From NCBI GenBank assembly GCA_035566435.1, contig DATMRF010000147.1:1-64000 (forward strand): a stretch of 64,000 nucleotides of DNA, read 5' to 3'. This DNA comes from DATMRF01 sp035566435 (lineage in GTDB: Bacteria > Verrucomicrobiota > Verrucomicrobiia > Limisphaerales > UBA8199). Of the stretch, positions 1-8,067 are shown piece after piece. The notes below the pieces were generated by a model, which was not told where the DNA came from, did not search any database, and was given only the letters and a program-made list of their open reading frames with translations. Every line of letters starts with the position of its first letter. Position 1 is the stretch's first letter. The position numbers and the translations under genes were made by a program.

Positions 1-30
1 CCATCGGCCCTGGTCTGCTCCAGATGTACC

Positions 31-1029
31 CTAAGAAACCAATCGTCTCCAGGCCCCCTGAAAAGGGTAAAGGAGCACCGAGTGGAGCATCAACCGTTTG
101 ACCCGGCCGCGGCTGACTTTAATGCGGTGCTGAGCGTCGAGCACGTTGTTCGCCCACAGCAGCTTAAGCGTTTCCTGGCCGATTAGGATAGGCCAGGCAC
201 AGGCCAATCGCACGCGCATGCTGCCGCGGGGCAGGGCATTGGTATAGGCCCAACCCGCCTGCAAGTGGAAGTCGGCCTTGGTGAGGTAGTCGTTATAGAC
301 GGGGCGCAGCCGCGGCTCGTTTCCGGGCCGGAGAAGGTCCACAGGATTCAAGCTGCAACTGGCCAGGCGAGCGGCCGGGAGATAACAGCGGCCCTGGCGC
401 AGGTCCGCGGGCAAATCACGCAGGATGTTGACCAATTGCAATCCTTTCCCAAATCTGATGCCCTGGGCGAGCAGCCAGGAGTCGTTGAGATAAACTTGGG
501 GGAAAAGGCGCGCGCGGCAGTGCCGGGTCCAGAACTCGCCGACGCAGCCGGCGACACGGTAGGTGTAATCGTCCAACTCGGCATCGGTCTGCAGGGACGT
601 TATGTGGCCGGGGGAGGAGACGGCGAACCGCTGCAGGTCGAGTTCCTGGCCACTGATGATGGTAATGAGGACCTCACGGAGCAATTTGATATCGGCCGGC
701 GAAAAACTCTGCAGCAGGCTCAGACTGGCCTCACAGTTTTCCAGCAGGAGGCGTTCGGCGGGAGAGCCCTGGCGCGGGACCAAGTCGCTGAAATCGAGCG
801 GGTCCTGGCGAGAGCCCTGAATGCGCTCGCGCAGTTGCTGCAAGGCGGCCAGACGCTGGTCCAACGGCACCAATTGGGTGTCGGCTATGGTATCGGCCGT
901 GCGGGCCAACAGGTAGGCAAGGCTGATCTGTGGACGGATGGAAGTGGGTAGGATGCGGAGAGTGGCATAAAACGAACGCGAGACCGCGCGCAGATGCGAG
1001 GTGAGGAGTTGGTCGGACGGGCGTGCCAT
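31..1029 (-). CDS. Squalene/phytoene synthase family protein (probable squalene synthase)
   Basis: Predicted head-to-head prenyl synthase joining two farnesyl diphosphates (presqualene diphosphate, then squalene), feeding hopanoid or carotenoid synthesis. Both Asp-rich motifs are visible: ARTADTIADT near residue 50 and LRDLPADLRQGRCYLP near residue 205, with the Tyr-Arg pair of YTYRVAGCVGEFW between them. The protein is about 332 aa, normal for the family. I start at the ATG at 1029 (MARPSD); an in-frame ATG at 1050 would add seven residues. No other hopanoid gene is adjacent in the window. The DTxxDT first motif resembles true squalene synthases more than HpnC/HpnD partners, but phytoene synthase cannot be excluded. 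Confidence 0.85.
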   Translation of the reverse strand: MARPSDQLLTSHLRAVSRSFYATLRILPTSIRPQISLAYLLARTADTIADTQLVPLDQRLAALQQLRERIQGSRQDPLDFSDLVPRQGSPAERLLLENCEASLSLLQSFSPADIKLLREVLITIISGQELDLQRFAVSSPGHITSLQTDAELDDYTYRVAGCVGEFWTRHCRARLFPQVYLNDSWLLAQGIRFGKGLQLVNILRDLPADLRQGRCYLPAARLASCSLNPVDLLRPGNEPRLRPVYNDYLTKADFHLQAGWAYTNALPRGSMRVRLACAWPILIGQETLKLLWANNVLDAQHRIKVSRGRVKRLMLHSVLLYPFQGAWRRLVS

Positions 1030-1094
1030 TATGCCGGGCTTTTGAAACACGGATTGCCGCGACGTGAGGTCGAGTCACGTTGCGACGAGGATCA

Positions 1095-1253
1095 TTAAGG
1101 CCGCGCCGGTGGTACCAGGCTCCGTTTTTGCCATGCCGAGAGCGAACCTGTAAAGTCCGGGTCCGGTGGATCGTCGAGGAGGGCGATGTACTCGAGCGAA
1201 TGAGCATCCGGGTCGCGGAAATAGAGTTGGGCCGATGGCATCCAGCCAATCAC
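1095..1253 (-). pseudogene. C-terminal remnant of a VOC (glyoxalase-fold) protein
   Basis: Read on the minus strand, an open frame ends at a TAA at 1095-1097 and contains VIGWMPSAQLYFRDPDAHS followed by LEYIALLDDPPDPDF. This matches the last beta-strands of VOC dioxygenase/glyoxalase-like proteins, where a WMPA..LYFRDPDGH.LEF block carries the metal-binding Glu. Nothing corresponding to the N-terminal half lies upstream, because the cupin gene stop is at 1265. The fragment therefore looks like the tail of a deleted gene. It has no start codon that would give a stable domain. Confidence 0.7.
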
Positions 1254-1264
1254 GGAAGATTGTA

Positions 1265-1717
1265 TCATAACCTGGGGTCATTGTCGAAATGGACTCCCCA
1301 TTTGGTGAAGATCGCCTGTCGCTGTTTTGGGTCAAGGGTTCCGGCTGCAGCCGCCTGATGCATCTCGTCGCCCAACTCGTCGAATCCTCCGGGGCGAAAA
1401 ATCATCAGGGCCCGGGCGGGCACGCCGCCGGCGTTGCGAAACTGGTGGGGGACATCTTTCGGAATCACCACCAGCGAACCTGCTTCGGCCGTAAACCGTT
1501 CATCGCCCGCCTGCATCTCGTAGGCGCCTTCGAGGATGTAATAGAACTCTTCGTCCCGATCGTGCACGTGCAGCGCCACACCGTCGCCTGGCAGCGTGGT
1601 CATCTCGCAGGCGCAGTACGCGCCCTCCGTTTGGCGGCTGGAGATGCGGACGGTGGTGCCGCCTTGCGACGTGGACTTCAGCGGTGGGACAAAAATGGTT
1701 GTTGGTTTGGATTTCAT
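1265..1717 (-). CDS. Cupin-domain protein
   Basis: A 150-residue single-domain cupin. Cupin motif 1 is HVHDRDEEFYYILEG (about residues 50-64), with His, His and Glu metal ligands. Motif 2 is GSLVVIPKDVPHQFRN (about residues 80-95), with the fourth-ligand His. This points to a metal-binding beta-barrel, but substrate and reaction are unknown; small cupins of this kind range from isomerases to dioxygenases to sensors. The ATG at 1717 is preceded on the minus strand by a GGAG-like stretch. The VOC remnant lies immediately downstream, so the pair may once have been an operon. Confidence 0.85.
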   Translation of the reverse strand: MKSKPTTIFVPPLKSTSQGGTTVRISSRQTEGAYCACEMTTLPGDGVALHVHDRDEEFYYILEGAYEMQAGDERFTAEAGSLVVIPKDVPHQFRNAGGVPARALMIFRPGGFDELGDEMHQAAAAGTLDPKQRQAIFTKWGVHFDNDPRL

Positions 1718-1800
1718 GGTTCGTCTCCGCGCGGATTACTGTTAGCGACCAATATACGCCTAACCCGGGTAATTGATAGCACTGGGAATGGTCTGATTAA

Positions 1801-1937
1801 CACCGTGGCTTTAGCCCGGTGGTGAGCTGAGCCGTACGTGTCCAGCCGTTTCAACGGCTTCTCGCTCGCAGGGAGCAAAGTGTTGAAACACTTCAAACCT
1901 CAAGACCAGCTCTCTCCACCGGGCTAAAGCCGCGGTG
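1801..1937. repeat. Modular palindromic repeat element
   Basis: A 137-bp element bounded by 22-nt inverted arms, 1801-1822 and 1916-1937, which differ at one position (core GGCTTTAGCCCGG). Inside are two smaller perfect palindromes, AGCCGTTTCAACGGCT (1844-1859) and GTGTTGAAACAC (1880-1891). It fills the gap between the cupin gene and the glycosyltransferase, which are divergently oriented. The nesting of palindromes with TTTCAA/TTGAAA cores resembles REP/BIME-type intergenic elements. Confidence 0.75.
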
Positions 1938-2009
1938 TGAATGAAAGCTCAAATCGGCCAGCATTTCCAATCCGGCGTGAGGGGCGCGGCTCCGGTCTGT
2001 CCAATTAAC

Positions 2010-2762
2010 ATGGCTGACAAGATTGATAAGGGGCCACAACCGATGTCCCTCGTTTCTTTCGTGATCCCGGCCTGGAATGAGGAACCGCTGATCGGCCGGA
2101 CCCTGGACGTGTTGTTTGCGTCCGCGCAGCAAATGGGCTGCCCATTCGAGGTGGTGGTGGCGGATGACGCGTCCACCGATGGGACTGCCGGGATTGCACG
2201 GGCCAAAGGTGCGCGTGTGGTTTCGCTCAACCGGCGCCAGATTGCAGCCGCCCGGAATGCCGGGGCGAAGGCGGCTCACGGCGGCCTGTTGATTTTCGTC
2301 GATGCCGACACGCGGGTGACTCCCGACGTCTTGCGGGCGACGCTTCAAGCGGTCCGCGGCGGGGCGGTTGGCGGCGGCTGCGCGGTCCGGTTCGAAGGGC
2401 GTGTGCCTCGCTACGCCAGGTTGCTCCTGCCGATTTTCATCTGGTTTTATCGCGTGGTCGGTCTGGCGGCAGGCTGCTTTCTTTTCTGTACTCGCGAGGC
2501 GTTTGACGCAGCGGGAGGCTTCGATGAGGGGCTCTACGCCAGCGAGGAGTGCGCCCTGAGCTGGGCGCTCAAGCGACAAGGTCGATTCGTCCTGCTGCGC
2601 GAAAGCGTGCTCACCTCGGGCCGCAAACTGCGGACCCACTCCGGCTGGGAAATCCTCGGCGTCCTGCTTCGCCTGGCGAGGCGTGGCCGGCGTGCGGTTC
2701 GTGACCGCCAGGATAAAGAGATCTGGTACGCGACGCGCCGTCCGGATCCGGAGCCCGATTAA
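2010..2762 (+). CDS. Family 2 glycosyltransferase
   Basis: Inverting nucleotide-sugar transferase of the GT-A fold. FVIPAWNEE is the N-terminal strand, ADDASTDGT the nucleotide-binding loop, VDADTR the DxD-type metal site, and SEECALSWALKRQG supplies the conserved acidic pair before the acceptor region. A hydrophobic stretch near residues 138-160 (LLLPIFIWFYRVVGLAAGCFLF) suggests membrane association. I use the ATG at 2010. The ATG at 2043 (MSLVSF) lies closer to the first beta-strand and is an equally good start; neither has a strong Shine-Dalgarno sequence. The acceptor sugar or lipid is unknown. Confidence 0.85.
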   Translation: MADKIDKGPQPMSLVSFVIPAWNEEPLIGRTLDVLFASAQQMGCPFEVVVADDASTDGTAGIARAKGARVVSLNRRQIAAARNAGAKAAHGGLLIFVDADTRVTPDVLRATLQAVRGGAVGGGCAVRFEGRVPRYARLLLPIFIWFYRVVGLAAGCFLFCTREAFDAAGGFDEGLYASEECALSWALKRQGRFVLLRESVLTSGRKLRTHSGWEILGVLLRLARRGRRAVRDRQDKEIWYATRRPDPEPD

Positions 2763-2934
2763 GCCGAATCTATGCCGTAGAAACCACGAATGGACAGTAA
2801 TCGACACTAATTCACCGGCTCTCGTCGCGGTGTTGGCAGGCGCGGCTGTCACTAATCTGTGAGAACGGCTTCGCCGTTGCTGCGCATTTGCACGCGCGCT
2901 CTGGTTTGCGTCAAGCGCCTCCGAAAAGTTTTTC

Positions 2935-2956
2935 AAAAAATTCACTGGAATTTTTT
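2935..2956. terminator. AT-rich hairpin between the glycosyltransferase and VOC genes
   Basis: AAAAAATTC, a 4-nt loop ACTG, then GAATTTTTT: a perfect 9-bp stem whose right arm ends in a T run. It could end glycosyltransferase transcription or sit in the leader of the following gene. Position and T run favour a weak terminator. Confidence 0.35.
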
Positions 2957-3007
2957 CTTGAGCGGATGAAGGTTTTTCCCTGTCGGTTAAACGAAAGGTA
3001 CAAAATT

Positions 3008-3502
3008 ATGACTAAACCAATACCAGATGGTTATCACACGATTACTCCGCACCTCGTGGTGTCGGACGCCGCCAAAGCGATCGAGTTTTACAAGAGAGCT
3101 TTTGGCGCGCAGGAAAAGGACCGCTTCATGATGCCCGACGGCAAAGGCGTCATGCATGCGGAATTGAAAATCGGCGACTCCGTCGTGATGCTTGGCAACG
3201 AGATGCCGCCGACGTGTCTGTCGCCGAAAAGCCGTGGCGGCACCAGCGTCACCCTTAACCTTTATGTTGAGAACGCGGACGCGATGTTCGAGCGCGCGGT
3301 GAAGGCCGGGTGTACGGTGAAAATGCCGATGACGGACCAGTTCTGGGGCGACCGCTACGGTCAGGTGGAAGATCTCTTCGGCCATCAATGGTCGATGGCC
3401 ACGCACAAACAGGACCTGACGAAGGACCAGATCGCTGCGAACGCGAAGGCTTTCTTTGCGAAGATGGCAAAGAAACCAGCACCTGAAATGGCGGCGGCCT
3501 AA
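3008..3502 (+). CDS. VOC family protein (PhnB/YdcE-like glyoxalase fold)
   Basis: A 164-residue protein with paired beta-alpha-beta-beta-beta units. HTITPHLVVSDAAKAIEFYK is the first half-module and RYGQVEDLFGHQWSMATH carries the terminal Glu/His block seen in PhnB-like VOC proteins. VNLY-type strands around TLNLYVENADAMFERA mark the second module. A C-terminal Lys/Ala-rich tail follows (KAFFAKMAKKPAPEMAAA). The start is the ATG at 3008, preceded by GAAAGG at 2993-2998. The function is not predictable from sequence: these proteins are often annotated as bleomycin-resistance or glyoxalase-like without evidence. Confidence 0.85.
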   Translation: MTKPIPDGYHTITPHLVVSDAAKAIEFYKRAFGAQEKDRFMMPDGKGVMHAELKIGDSVVMLGNEMPPTCLSPKSRGGTSVTLNLYVENADAMFERAVKAGCTVKMPMTDQFWGDRYGQVEDLFGHQWSMATHKQDLTKDQIAANAKAFFAKMAKKPAPEMAAA

Positions 3503-3582
3503 ACCGTATCTTGTCTATCGAAATCCTGAACGCGAAACCTTAACGCAAAGGCGCAAGGAAGCGAAGACGCAACTAAACTGAC

Positions 3583-3606
3583 AGGGACGCTGTCCACAGC
3601 GTCCCT
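3583..3606. terminator. Hairpin downstream of the VOC gene
   Basis: A perfect 10-bp stem AGGGACGCTG / CAGCGTCCCT with a TCCA loop, followed by ATCTCTTC rather than a clean T run. It lies in the 335-bp space between the VOC gene and the convergent secreted-protein gene. The rest of that space holds Verrucomicrobia-style low-complexity sequence (AACGCAAAGGCGCAAGG at 3542-3558 and its inverse relative TTAGCGTCTTTGCGTC at 3795-3810) and no gene I can support. Confidence 0.5.
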
Positions 3607-3837
3607 ATCTCTTCTCGAAGATGAGCCGCTTTTCTGAGGCTAAACCCGGTTCCCACCTTTGCGGTGCTGTCCCCAAGAATGAAGCAATTCGAGCAAGATT
3701 CCTCTAATCGTGAGTGTTTGGGTTCTCTGCGCTCATCGCGGCTCGGCGGTTTATCTGTTCGGCGGATTTGCTTGCGGCTCGACCGCTCTATGCCTTAGCG
3801 TCTTTGCGTCACAAACTGCCTGCGGTCGCAATTGTTG

Positions 3838-4635
3838 TCAGGGCAGGGCGATGTCTTTGAGATCGAATGGGACCTTGCTGATCTTGCGATTCAACGCGAC
3901 CTTTGCCACCAGCTTCATCGAGTTATCCAACGGCTTTTTGAGGCTCAACGTTTTGTGTGCCGGGCCGCCGTTGAAAGACCAACTCGACATACCGCTGGAA
4001 ACCGCCTTGCCTGAAGCATCCACAATCTCGATGGACTCGAGCGCGTTTTCGTCGCCGGTGATTTCGATGCCGATCGAACGGACATCCTCGCCCGCAGCTA
4101 TGTCGGTGGTCACGCCCAGGTTGGCGCCCGCTGGAATGGCGAGCGTCTGCTTCCCGGCGCCCTTGAGAGTGGCGAGCTCAACCGCCTGAATCGTCCCCTG
4201 TTCGGCAAGACTTAAGGTGCCGCGGAGGCGAACGATCTTTGTCGCAGAGCGTTTCGGTTGGGCAAGGCTCAATTCAACCTGGGGGGCGGTGGGTTTGCCC
4301 TTGTTTCCGAAGTTCGATTTGCGGAAAAACTCGTTCGAGTATGCTTTGAACTTTGCGGCTTCGTTGAAGGTGTCCTTCGTGGGAATGAGGCTGGTTCCCT
4401 GGTCGTCAACCGCCTGTTCCAGTTTCAGGTCGCCGTAGCGCACACTCGACTCGGCCTCGGGCCCGGTCAATGAGAGGACCAGTTTCAAGTAAGGAGGCGT
4501 TCGAAACACCTTGTCATCGCCGTAAGCAACGCTGCGAGAATCCTCGAGTCGAAAGGGGACCGCTTCAACGGCGGCCTGAACGAATCGATTGAAGCCGAGG
4601 ACGAACAAAAAAACGAGCAGTGGAAGGCTTTTCAT
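3838..4635 (-). CDS. Secreted protein of unknown function
   Basis: Starting at the ATG at 4635, the product is 265 aa with a clear signal peptide (MKSLPLLVFLFVLGFNRFVQAA, cleavage near residue 22). The mature part is beta-rich, with repeated Val/Leu alternation and no Cys. It contains LSLAEQGTIQAVELATLKG and a C-terminal LDNSMKLVAKVALNRKISKVPFDLKDI. No catalytic motif or known family is recognisable. Periplasmic or extracellular location is likely. An in-frame ATG at 4758 would bury the signal peptide and is rejected. The gene lies downstream of prfC on the same strand, 213 nt away. Confidence 0.6.
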   Translation of the reverse strand: MKSLPLLVFLFVLGFNRFVQAAVEAVPFRLEDSRSVAYGDDKVFRTPPYLKLVLSLTGPEAESSVRYGDLKLEQAVDDQGTSLIPTKDTFNEAAKFKAYSNEFFRKSNFGNKGKPTAPQVELSLAQPKRSATKIVRLRGTLSLAEQGTIQAVELATLKGAGKQTLAIPAGANLGVTTDIAAGEDVRSIGIEITGDENALESIEIVDASGKAVSSGMSSWSFNGGPAHKTLSLKKPLDNSMKLVAKVALNRKISKVPFDLKDIALP

Positions 4636-4848
4636 AATCCAGCTCAGGGTGAGGGTACCGGCCCCGGTAGCCGACCCGTGGCAGTCCCAGGTCGCCGCAG
4701 ATTTCACGTCGTTGATCCGGTCCCTCGAACGCGCAGTGCTCACAGTGCAATAATTCATAGTAATGCGCCGAATCGAGCACGAATTGTGCCATTGGCAACG
4801 TTCGCCAGACTTCGCCCGGTTAGTGCAAACCCTTGAGACTGATACTGA

Positions 4849-6456
4849 TCAGGATATCTGGGCCTCTTCGGGATGCTCTTCCACCGGGAGGGCGGACAGT
4901 TGGATCCTCGGTTTCCGTTCGGCGAAGAAGTCGCAGCTCCATTGGTCCGGGAAAAGTACGACGGCCTTTCCGGCGGCGTCGGAGGCGAGCCGGGCGCCGG
5001 TCGGCAACTGCGAGCCGTCGATGGGTGCCCCCTCGTCGGCGACGACCCACCGCAATACTTTCCAGGGGCTGGGTTCGAGCCGGGATTCAGCGCCGTATTC
5101 GGTTTGCAGGCGGTATTGGACGACCTCGAACTGCAACGGGCCGACGGCGCCAAGGAGGGGCACGCGCTGGCCGGAGTCTTTGAGCAGGAAGGACTGCACC
5201 ACGCCTTCCTGCAGGAGTTGTTCGAGGCCTTCGCGGAAACGCTTGAACTGGGCGGTGCTTGGGCTTTGCAGCCAGGCGAAGCATTCCGGTGTGAACCGCG
5301 GGATTTCGCGATAGACCAGGAACGGGTCCTCGGCCAGGGTGTCGCCGATGCGAAAATCGGTATGGCCGACGAGCCCGACGACGTCTCCGGGGAAGGCTTC
5401 ATCGATGGTTTCGCGGTCGCGGCCGAAGAGTTTGTGCGAGCTGGAGAGCCGAAGCTTTCTGCCGGTGCGCGTGTGCGTGACGGTCATGTCGCGCTCGAAC
5501 CGGCCGGAACACACGCGGACGAAAGCGAGCCGGTCGCGATGTTTGGGGTCCATGTTGGCCTGGATCTTGAAGATGAACCCGGAGAAGCCGGATTCAAGTG
5601 GCACGATTTCCCGGCCATCCGCCGGGCGTGGACGCGGCGGCGGCGCCAGTTCGAGAAAGGCGTCCAGCAGCAATTGGACGCCGAAGTTGTTGACGGCGCT
5701 GCCGAAGAAGACCGGCGTCAACTCGCCCGCCAACACTGCCGGATGGTCGAAGCTTGCGCCGGCGCCGTCGAGCATGGCCAGTTCCTCGACTGTGCGCGCA
5801 TAGACGTCGGGATTCATCTGATCCCGCACGATTGGGTCGGAAAGGCCATGAACAGAAACCGGGGCACGAAATTGGCCGCCCGGAACGCGTTCGAAGAAAT
5901 GCACCAGCTTTGCCTGCCGGTCGAACACGCCGCGAAAGTCAGGTCCGTCGCCCAGCGGCCAGTTCACAGGGAATGCGGCAATGCCGAGCACGCGCTCGAG
6001 TTCATCCAGGAGCGACAAGGGGTCGCGCGCCGGCCGGTCCATTTTGTTCATGAAGGTGAAGATGGGGATGCCGCGCTGACGGCAGACCTCGAAGAGCTTG
6101 CGGGTCTGGGTCTCGATGCCTTTGCCGGCATCAATCACCATGACCGCGGCGTCCACCGCCGTCAGCACCCGGTAGGTATCCTCTGAAAAGTCCTTGTGGC
6201 CCGGGGTGTCGAGGAGGTTGACGCAATAGCCGCGGTACTCGAATTGCAACACGGTCGAGCTGACGGAAATGCCGCGTTGGCGTTCGAGTTCCATCCAGTC
6301 GGAGGTGGTGGCGCGCTGGTTTTTGCGCGCGGTGACGGAGCCGGCCAATTGGACCGCCCCGCCGTATAAAAGGAATTTCTCGGTTAAAGTCGTTTTGCCG
6401 GCGTCCGGATGCGAGATAATCGCGAAAGTCCGCCGGCGGGAAATCTGTTTTTGCAT
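4849..6456 (-). CDS. prfC: Peptide chain release factor 3 (RF3)
   Basis: A translational GTPase that removes RF1/RF2 from the ribosome after peptide release. Residues 1-280 form the G domain: G1 is ISHPDAGKTTLTE, G3 is DTPGHKDF, G4 is NKMDR. GSAVNNFGVQLLLDAF and a beta-barrel domain II (GFIFKIQANMDPKHRDRLAFVR) follow, then the RF3-specific C-terminal domain. At 535 aa it matches the family (about 530). The ATG at 6456 gives MQKQISRRRTFAIISHPDAGKT, the standard N-terminus. Frame and motifs are intact, so it should be functional. Confidence 0.95.
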   Translation of the reverse strand: MQKQISRRRTFAIISHPDAGKTTLTEKFLLYGGAVQLAGSVTARKNQRATTSDWMELERQRGISVSSTVLQFEYRGYCVNLLDTPGHKDFSEDTYRVLTAVDAAVMVIDAGKGIETQTRKLFEVCRQRGIPIFTFMNKMDRPARDPLSLLDELERVLGIAAFPVNWPLGDGPDFRGVFDRQAKLVHFFERVPGGQFRAPVSVHGLSDPIVRDQMNPDVYARTVEELAMLDGAGASFDHPAVLAGELTPVFFGSAVNNFGVQLLLDAFLELAPPPRPRPADGREIVPLESGFSGFIFKIQANMDPKHRDRLAFVRVCSGRFERDMTVTHTRTGRKLRLSSSHKLFGRDRETIDEAFPGDVVGLVGHTDFRIGDTLAEDPFLVYREIPRFTPECFAWLQSPSTAQFKRFREGLEQLLQEGVVQSFLLKDSGQRVPLLGAVGPLQFEVVQYRLQTEYGAESRLEPSPWKVLRWVVADEGAPIDGSQLPTGARLASDAAGKAVVLFPDQWSCDFFAERKPRIQLSALPVEEHPEEAQIS

Positions 6457-6936
6457 AAATCGGAGTCGTTATTTCTGCGTTAAAAGCGTGTTGAAATTGT
6501 GTTTGCCCGCGAGCACCACGAGAGAGAGCTGGTAAGGTGCTGCGAAATTGCGGCGCCAGGGAGGGCGACAGAGGGGGCGATCTAGGGTGGAGTAGGCAGC
6601 GGGCAGGAGAGCGCGCGACGGGCTGAGGTCAGCCCCGCGTGGCGCGGCAAGTCATCCAGAGAAAGCTGCATTGGCCCGAACGATACACCAGGCTGCGGCA
6701 GGAGTAAAGGGCCACGATTGGGTGCGGCGGGGGGAAATCTCACGTCCCGGCCTGTATCCGAGATTCTCGGACATGCGCTGCGGCCGCTTACTGTCGCGAC
6801 GCTCTTATAAGCCTGAAAAACCCAAGAAATCAGCCAAAACTCCGGTTAAGACGCCGGGATTTTTCCATTACGGCGGGCTATCGCGCATGGCATTCCTGTG
6901 GTATAATTGAGTCGAAGAAACGGTTAGAAACGGACG
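6457..6936. other. Intergenic region without a supported gene
   Basis: About 480 bp separate divergent prfC from the downstream coiled-coil gene. I see no conserved frame. Notable items are a GC palindrome CCGCGTGGCGCGG near 6634 and an isolated TATAAT at 6902-6907 without a matching -35 box. Confidence 0.5.
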
Positions 6937-6966
6937 TTGACAGGCATGGTTGGGTTTGTCTAATCT
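6937..6966 (+). promoter_or_regulatory. Candidate sigma-70 promoter
   Basis: TTGACA at 6937-6942, an 18-bp spacer, then TAATCT at 6961-6966 (or TCTAAT at 6959 with 16 bp). It lies 33-62 nt before the ATG at 6999. The -35 is a perfect consensus match and the -10 is weak. Confidence 0.4.
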
Positions 6967-6998
6967 GGAAGCCGACAATTTAATCGAGAAAGACGACC

Positions 6999-7832
6999 AT
7001 GTTGCTTCGACTCAGTTTAATTATCGCCATCATCGCCGGGTTGGCAGTTGGGACCCTGAACTTTCTCAAGACGAAGGAGAAAATCGTTAACCTGGTTAAC
7101 GACCGCAACAACGAGAAAAGCTTGAAAGAAACCGCGCTGAACGATCTGCATAACACGCAGCAGCAGTTGGCCAAGACCAACGCCATCCTCAAGCAGACCC
7201 AGGCGGAACTGGCCTCGACTAAAGACGAGCGCGACAAGGCAGTGGCCGAAGCCGCCGACAAGACCAAGAAACTGGAAACCGTCACAACCGAACGGGATAA
7301 TATTCGCAAGGAGCGCGATCTCGCCCAGGCCGACCTCGAGGCCTACAAGGTGACGGGGCTAACCCCGCCGCAGATCCTGGCGATGAACAAACAGTATAAA
7401 GAGCTGCAAAAAGAAAACGATTTGCTCGGCAAGATAGCTCTCGAGCGGATGCACAAGATTCAAGCCCTGACCAATGAACTGGCGATTTACAAGAGCCCTG
7501 ATTATGTTGTGCCCTTGCCAGCCAATTTAAGGGGCAAGGTACTGGTCACCGATCCCAAGTGGAATTTCGTAGTGCTCAATATCGGCCAGGATCAAGGCGT
7601 GTTGGAATACGGCGAGTTGCTGGTGAACCGCGACGGCCGGTTGGTCGCCAAGGTCAAGGTTCGCAGCGTGCAGAAAGACCGCAGCATCGCCAACGTGATG
7701 CCGGGGTGGCAGCTCGGCGAAGTGATGGAAGGCGACCAAGTGATTCCGGCACATCCGGAAACGCCGGAAAGCGGCCAGGTGACCGCCGCCAGCGCCGAGA
7801 CGAAAGGCCAGGTCACCACAGCCAGTCCATGA
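6999..7832 (+). CDS. Membrane-anchored coiled-coil protein with MreC-like beta domain
   Basis: 277 aa. An N-terminal membrane helix (LRLSLIIAIIAGLAVGTLNFL, residues 3-23) is followed by a long coiled coil rich in Lys/Glu/Gln (about residues 25-165). A C-terminal beta-rich domain follows (LRGKVLVTDPKWNFVVLNIGQDQGV ... LLVNRDGRLVAKVKVRSVQKDRSIANV). The TM-coiled coil-beta layout and the VLNIGQDQGV / GRLVAKV phrasing recall the periplasmic scaffold MreC, so a structural envelope role is possible but unproven. It overlaps the next small lipoprotein gene by ATGA and is probably co-translated with it. Confidence 0.7.
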   Translation: MLLRLSLIIAIIAGLAVGTLNFLKTKEKIVNLVNDRNNEKSLKETALNDLHNTQQQLAKTNAILKQTQAELASTKDERDKAVAEAADKTKKLETVTTERDNIRKERDLAQADLEAYKVTGLTPPQILAMNKQYKELQKENDLLGKIALERMHKIQALTNELAIYKSPDYVVPLPANLRGKVLVTDPKWNFVVLNIGQDQGVLEYGELLVNRDGRLVAKVKVRSVQKDRSIANVMPGWQLGEVMEGDQVIPAHPETPESGQVTAASAETKGQVTTASP

Positions 7833-8005
7833 AAACTCTCACAGTTAACCTTCGCTGGGTAATGCTTCTTTTGGCAACGGCCGGCTTGCTGGCCGTAAAC
7901 GGGTGCGCGACCACTCCGGATTCTGAAAATGCCTCCGTCCGGCCGTGGAATGCTCCGATGGGTTGGGAAAACGGCCTGCCGACCTCGATGACCGAGGGTC
8001 ATTAG
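7829..8005 (+). CDS. Small lipoprotein, unknown function
   Basis: A 58-aa product with a signal peptide (LRWVMLLLATAGLLAVNGC) and a lipobox-like LAVNGC, so Cys26 is the probable lipidation site. The short mature part is CATTPDSENASVRPWNAPMGWENG, polar with two Trp. The ATG at 7829 overlaps the upstream stop (ATGA), suggesting translational coupling to the coiled-coil protein. Its function is unknown, but location and coupling suggest an envelope partner. Confidence 0.65.
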   Translation: MKTLTVNLRWVMLLLATAGLLAVNGCATTPDSENASVRPWNAPMGWENGLPTSMTEGH

Positions 8006-8067
8006 CGCGGATATTTCATCCCTGCCGGCGCTCAAGGCTGTCGGCGTTAGCAGAACCCGAAAGATGT

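Noticed and set aside
4636..4758. N-terminal extension of the secreted-protein gene to the ATG at 4758
   Set aside because: It would place 41 polar residues before an otherwise perfect signal peptide.
4873..6186. Long open frame on the + strand opposite prfC
   Set aside because: It is an antisense shadow of a strongly coding gene: no family motifs, composition mirrors the prfC codon bias.
6902..6907. Isolated TATAAT as a promoter for the coiled-coil gene
   Set aside because: No acceptable -35 at 16-18 bp; the TTGACA/TAATCT pair closer to the gene is better.
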